A stretch of DNA of 64,000 bases, from assembly GCA_950295325.1 (NCBI GenBank), contig OX485809.1, positions 25,854,001-25,918,000 of the forward strand, given 5' to 3'. The notes below the pieces were generated by a model. The model did no database searches. It saw only the letters and a list, made by a program, of their open reading frames with translations, and was not told where the DNA came from. Position numbers and translations under genes: made by a program. Of this stretch, positions 60,591 through 64,000 are shown piece by piece; positions within the stretch are counted from its first letter, which is position 1, and every line of letters starts with the position of its first letter. Source of the DNA: Polytrichum commune (taxonomy: Eukaryota > Streptophyta > Polytrichopsida > Polytrichales > Polytrichaceae).

Positions 60591-61735
60591 CTAGTGTTGC
60601 CTACCCAAGTTAGCAATTGTCATCTTATCAAAATTCCCTACTAGCTTTTCATGAAAACTAATAATTTCATTAACACCAAAATGTAAAGAGTTGTCTAATA
60701 AGAAATTAGACAAACAATGATGCATGACGTTTAGCATCACTAAGCTATACTGTAGGTGGAGCAACATCATCCACATCTACTGAATGTAGATCAACATTAA
60801 GATCAAAGCCTTGTGCATAATTGATTCCCGAAGTAGCATCCACCAACTCATCAGTATTCAATTCTAGCTCAGTAATCTCTTCCCATGTCATCTGAATGTA
60901 ATTCTTGATTGACATTTCATCATCACCCAATCGCAACTTTGAAATCAAAACACCAAGTTCATTTTTGTCTTCTCCCTTTCATCAACTAGGGCAAAATCAA
61001 CATTTCATGTTGCAAGTAATATACACGCCATCCTCCAACAATTCCTGACTCTCTATGCATCCAACTCACTTCATACTTCTTAACTCCACATGATAGCATG
61101 TTTGATGTTGGGCACCACCTTCCTTAAGTCCTTCAGTGTAGCATCATCATACTATGATAAAACCCACTGCAAAAGTTTCTTCTTTTATTAAATTTTGAAA
61201 GATGCTATTATACTTTGAACCAAAGATTGAACTACACTTATAACATTGAGAGGAAGGAATACCAAAGTCATGTTGCTCAATTCCAAGGTTGAAGAACCAC
61301 GAGACTTGCCAACATTGGCAGAGCTAACAACATGTGAAGATGCATTATCCAAATCATAATCACCTTTTGATTTTGGCCTTTGAAATGAGTGTCAAGCTAC
61401 AAAATCCAAGCTTCAAATAGATCCCCCTTCATCCAAATTGTTTTATTTGAATGCCACTGAGCATACTCATGAGGTTGCCACCTTCCAAAACATCGTGGTT
61501 GCCTAGATGTATAAATCACAAGCAACTCCAACTTATCGGTCCTAGTTGAATTAACCCCAAAAGCAAGTGTCACACGCTCATCCGTAACTTCCGACCCTTC
61601 ACCTTCCCTTGTGCTAATGTTTTATTCGGATGTGCTCTAGAATACAATCCAATCTCATCCATGTTGTAAACATCTTCAGGCTCATAATCTGACAAAAGAA
61701 TAGAAAAGAGGCCACTCTAACCCTAAGCAGGTCCA
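60591..61735 (-). pseudogene. Pogo/Tigger-type DDE transposase, decayed
   Basis: Read on the minus strand from 61735. VYNMDEIGLYSRAHPNKTLA has the first catalytic Asp; after a frame change come LAFGVNSTRTDKLELLVIYT and a CFGRW block; after another come DLDNASSHVV (second Asp) and YDDATLKDLRKVVPNIKHAI; the C-terminal tail is at 60948-60591. Several stops and shifts; the N-terminal DNA-binding part is not seen. Sequences like TCGCATTATCGA near 61890 and TCGTATTATCGA near 60392 may be its ends. Confidence 0.7.
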
Positions 61736-63700
61736 TTCTACACTAGTAACCCTGATTACTATGAAGTTCCCAATGATAAGTGAAGTTCCCAAGTAGTTCC
61801 CAAGTGAAAATGGATGCATTTTAGATGTACACGACATAGATGGAAAAAAATTCAGCATTAACGACCTCTTTAAAATGGAAAAAACGGAGATTCTAAATGT
61901 CGCATTATCGAGCGTCGTAGTCGTATAAAGGAGGTAGTTTTGGACTTAAAAAGTTTGGTCTTGGCAAAAATGTGTCGTAATGTTGAGGGTGTCATGTACA
62001 CGACTATGTTCGGGGAAAACCGACGGCTAGTTCATTATCAGCCGATGGATTTCCCCTCATGGCCGGTCCAAATTTCCAACCATCGGATGGCAATCCGACT
62101 GTAATTTCAATCCTCCGGCAATTAGCCGATGGACCAGAAAATGTCCCGAAAATGTAGCCGATTCTTCTTGTGAGTTACTGGATTTTAGCCGGAAGCATCC
62201 AAAGCGCTATTTGTCTGGGGCATCTGATGATGCACTTGAGGAAGTACCCTAAACCTTAAACTTTTTGAATTATGCAACCTTTCCATGACCAAATCCAATT
62301 GCTTCTATGAAGAATTGGGGGACCCTTGGCCTTCAAGCGGTGAAGGCATTGCTAGGTTCAAAGCCTGCCAAGGATATTAACTCTTCAAATTTAAAGTTTT
62401 GAACATGCCTTTCTTTTCACTTATTCAAGATTTTGTACTAAGAAATGATTTCTAATAACTTTTCATACATTTTTAAAACAATTAGTGCCGATATGAATTC
62501 CATTTAATCGGATATTGGCCAATGAAAATATGAAAATATAGGCAATTGGCTGATTGATTTTACAAAAGAGCGGCTCTTGCCGATGTAAATCGGAAAAAAT
62601 CCGACCCTTCGTGTGAACCCTTTGAGTGGTCCACCACTCTGCGGGATCACTTTTAGTTAGAATGTTAGCATTAAAAGTTAGAATTGATAGGGAATTTAGG
62701 GAAAATTAGTTCATTTAGCATTTAGCCTAGAAGAAGGAAGGTCAAAATGAAACTAAGTAGTGCTAGAAGATAGCAAAGTAGAAAAAAATATGCTAGCTAG
62801 TAAAAACAACTAGCTAAGCAAATATTAGTAGATGCTAGCTATTAAGCAAATGTTAGTAAATGCTAGCTAAGCAAGTGTTAGTTTATTAGTTAGTGTGAGG
62901 CACACAAGACTATTAGAGGTGGTTTAGGTAAGAAGATAAAATCGGCTTGAAGACTTTTGAAGACAAAAAAGAAAGAGAGCAAGGGGGCTACTTGCCCACT
63001 TGCCTCCTTGCCAACTCGATGGCGGAAAAATTAGAAAGATTTCTAAAGGTTTTCTGTCGGAGCCACCTCGGCGAGAGGATGGCAACCTCAACCGGGAAAA
63101 CCCCCGAGCCAAAATTTCGGGAAAGGGTTTGAAAAATGGATCCGGTGGAGGAGGGGTCCAACCCTTTTGTGAGAGGGTTTAAAAACCCCTCCTTCCACCT
63201 TGTAGCTCTCTCTCTTTCTCTAGTTTTTGGGCGAAGCCCTGCTTCAATGTAGTTAGGAAAAAATCCTTTAGCATGTATTCTCAATGGTCTAGAAGAAAGG
63301 CTTGAGAACCTCCTCTACTCTCTCTCTCCTAGTTAGGTTGTGTGTTTATTAACACACCAACAAAATTATTCCTTCTTTTGTAGAGGTAGGTTGGATGGTA
63401 GAGTTTTGAGTAGAGGCATTATAGACCTCATCTGCCAATGCCCTGAAGGCTTAGTTCAAAAGCTAGAACAAGATACTTATCATTTTTCTCTTAGAGAGAT
63501 TTCATATAGCCATCCATAGCCGTTTCCCATTTGTGATTTGGTTGAGATGACAATTAGTTATGGATTTTCAAAGATGGAGTAGAAAAAACTGGGTGGTCTT
63601 GTGGGTAGCGGCTGCTGGATCAGACCTGCGAGCCCAATAGGAATTTTAATTCCAAGAAATTATATTTTTCCCAAGTAGAACTTTTGTGTAGCTTTCCAAA
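61736..63700. other. No gene seen
   Basis: No recognisable coding sequence. Repeats of AGTAAATGCTAGCTA type occur at 62790-62870. Small open frames at 62924-63284 lie on both strands and look accidental. Confidence 0.4.
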
Positions 63701-63707
63701 ATGGCTT

Positions 63708-64000
63708 AGAACATTTGATTTGAGCATGATTTGAATTAGATATGAATTGTGCAAGATGGGACACATAGTTTGAGAACTTTTGGTTGACTGCTGCATTACA
63801 GAGGACCTGCTGGGTTCACTTCGGCTTACCTTTCTAATCACATATTTTTATCAAATACATCTTTTTAATATCTCTCCAGGGTCATATAGAACGTTTGATT
63901 TGACTAAGATTTGAATTAGATATGAATTGTTGAAGGCGAGATACATAGTTTAAGCCTTCTTGATTGACTGCTGTGTTACAAGGAGTCCGCTGAATTTCTA
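63708..64000 (+). repeat. ~180-bp direct repeat, running off the window
   Basis: GATTTGAATTAGATATGAATTG occurs near 63728 and 63908, and TTGACTGCTG with TTACA follows in both copies. The second copy is cut by the window end. Confidence 0.75.

Overview
The window looks like nuclear DNA of a land plant: genes with GT-AG introns, TTTAGGG-type telomere-like motifs, plant-style LINEs, hAT, Mutator-like, pogo/Tigger and MITE-like elements, and AT-rich microsatellites. The DUF7869-type protein and the ParB/methyltransferase-like genes recall seed-free plants (fern, lycophyte or bryophyte), but I cannot name the species. No rRNA gene, CRISPR array or prokaryotic operon is visible. Almost everything recognisable is mobile, and most of it is decayed.

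Region by region. 0-7.8 kb: a probable host gene on the minus strand seen as four in-phase exons, then decayed coding scraps. 7.86-25.4 kb: a ~24-bp minisatellite is split by a ~16.75-kb multi-gene DNA element (8320-25071). It has ~29-bp inverted termini beginning AACACTATATTCG and is flanked by CAC on both sides. It carries a DUF7869/DDE-like protein (minus strand), a long ParB-like plus degenerate methyltransferase-like gene (plus strand), an FCP1-like phosphatase exon and a small unknown gene. About 37 copies of a short palindrome (arm TTTACGAACG, 2-nt spacer) are scattered through its centre. 26.8-40.7 kb: a four-level nest. A hAT-like element holds a LINE, the LINE holds a MITE, and the MITE holds an 11.3-kb Mutator-like element (28012-39295); each level has target duplications. 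The Mutator-like element encodes a SWIM-finger transposase and, divergently, a ParB-like plus beta-class DNA-methyltransferase-like gene; it carries two other short-palindrome families. 40.7-58 kb: gene-poor, with truncated LINEs, MITEs and at least six copies of a ~700-bp inverted-repeat element. 58-64 kb: two decayed pogo/Tigger fragments and simple repeats.

The point of greatest interest is that two DNA transposons with unrelated ends and unrelated transposase-like genes each carry a ParB-like/permuted methyltransferase-like gene, and each is peppered with its own CpG-containing perfect palindromes. I infer, but cannot show, that these palindromes are recognition (parS-like) or modification sites of the linked protein. 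All copies here carry stops or frameshifts, so active relatives would have to be sought elsewhere.
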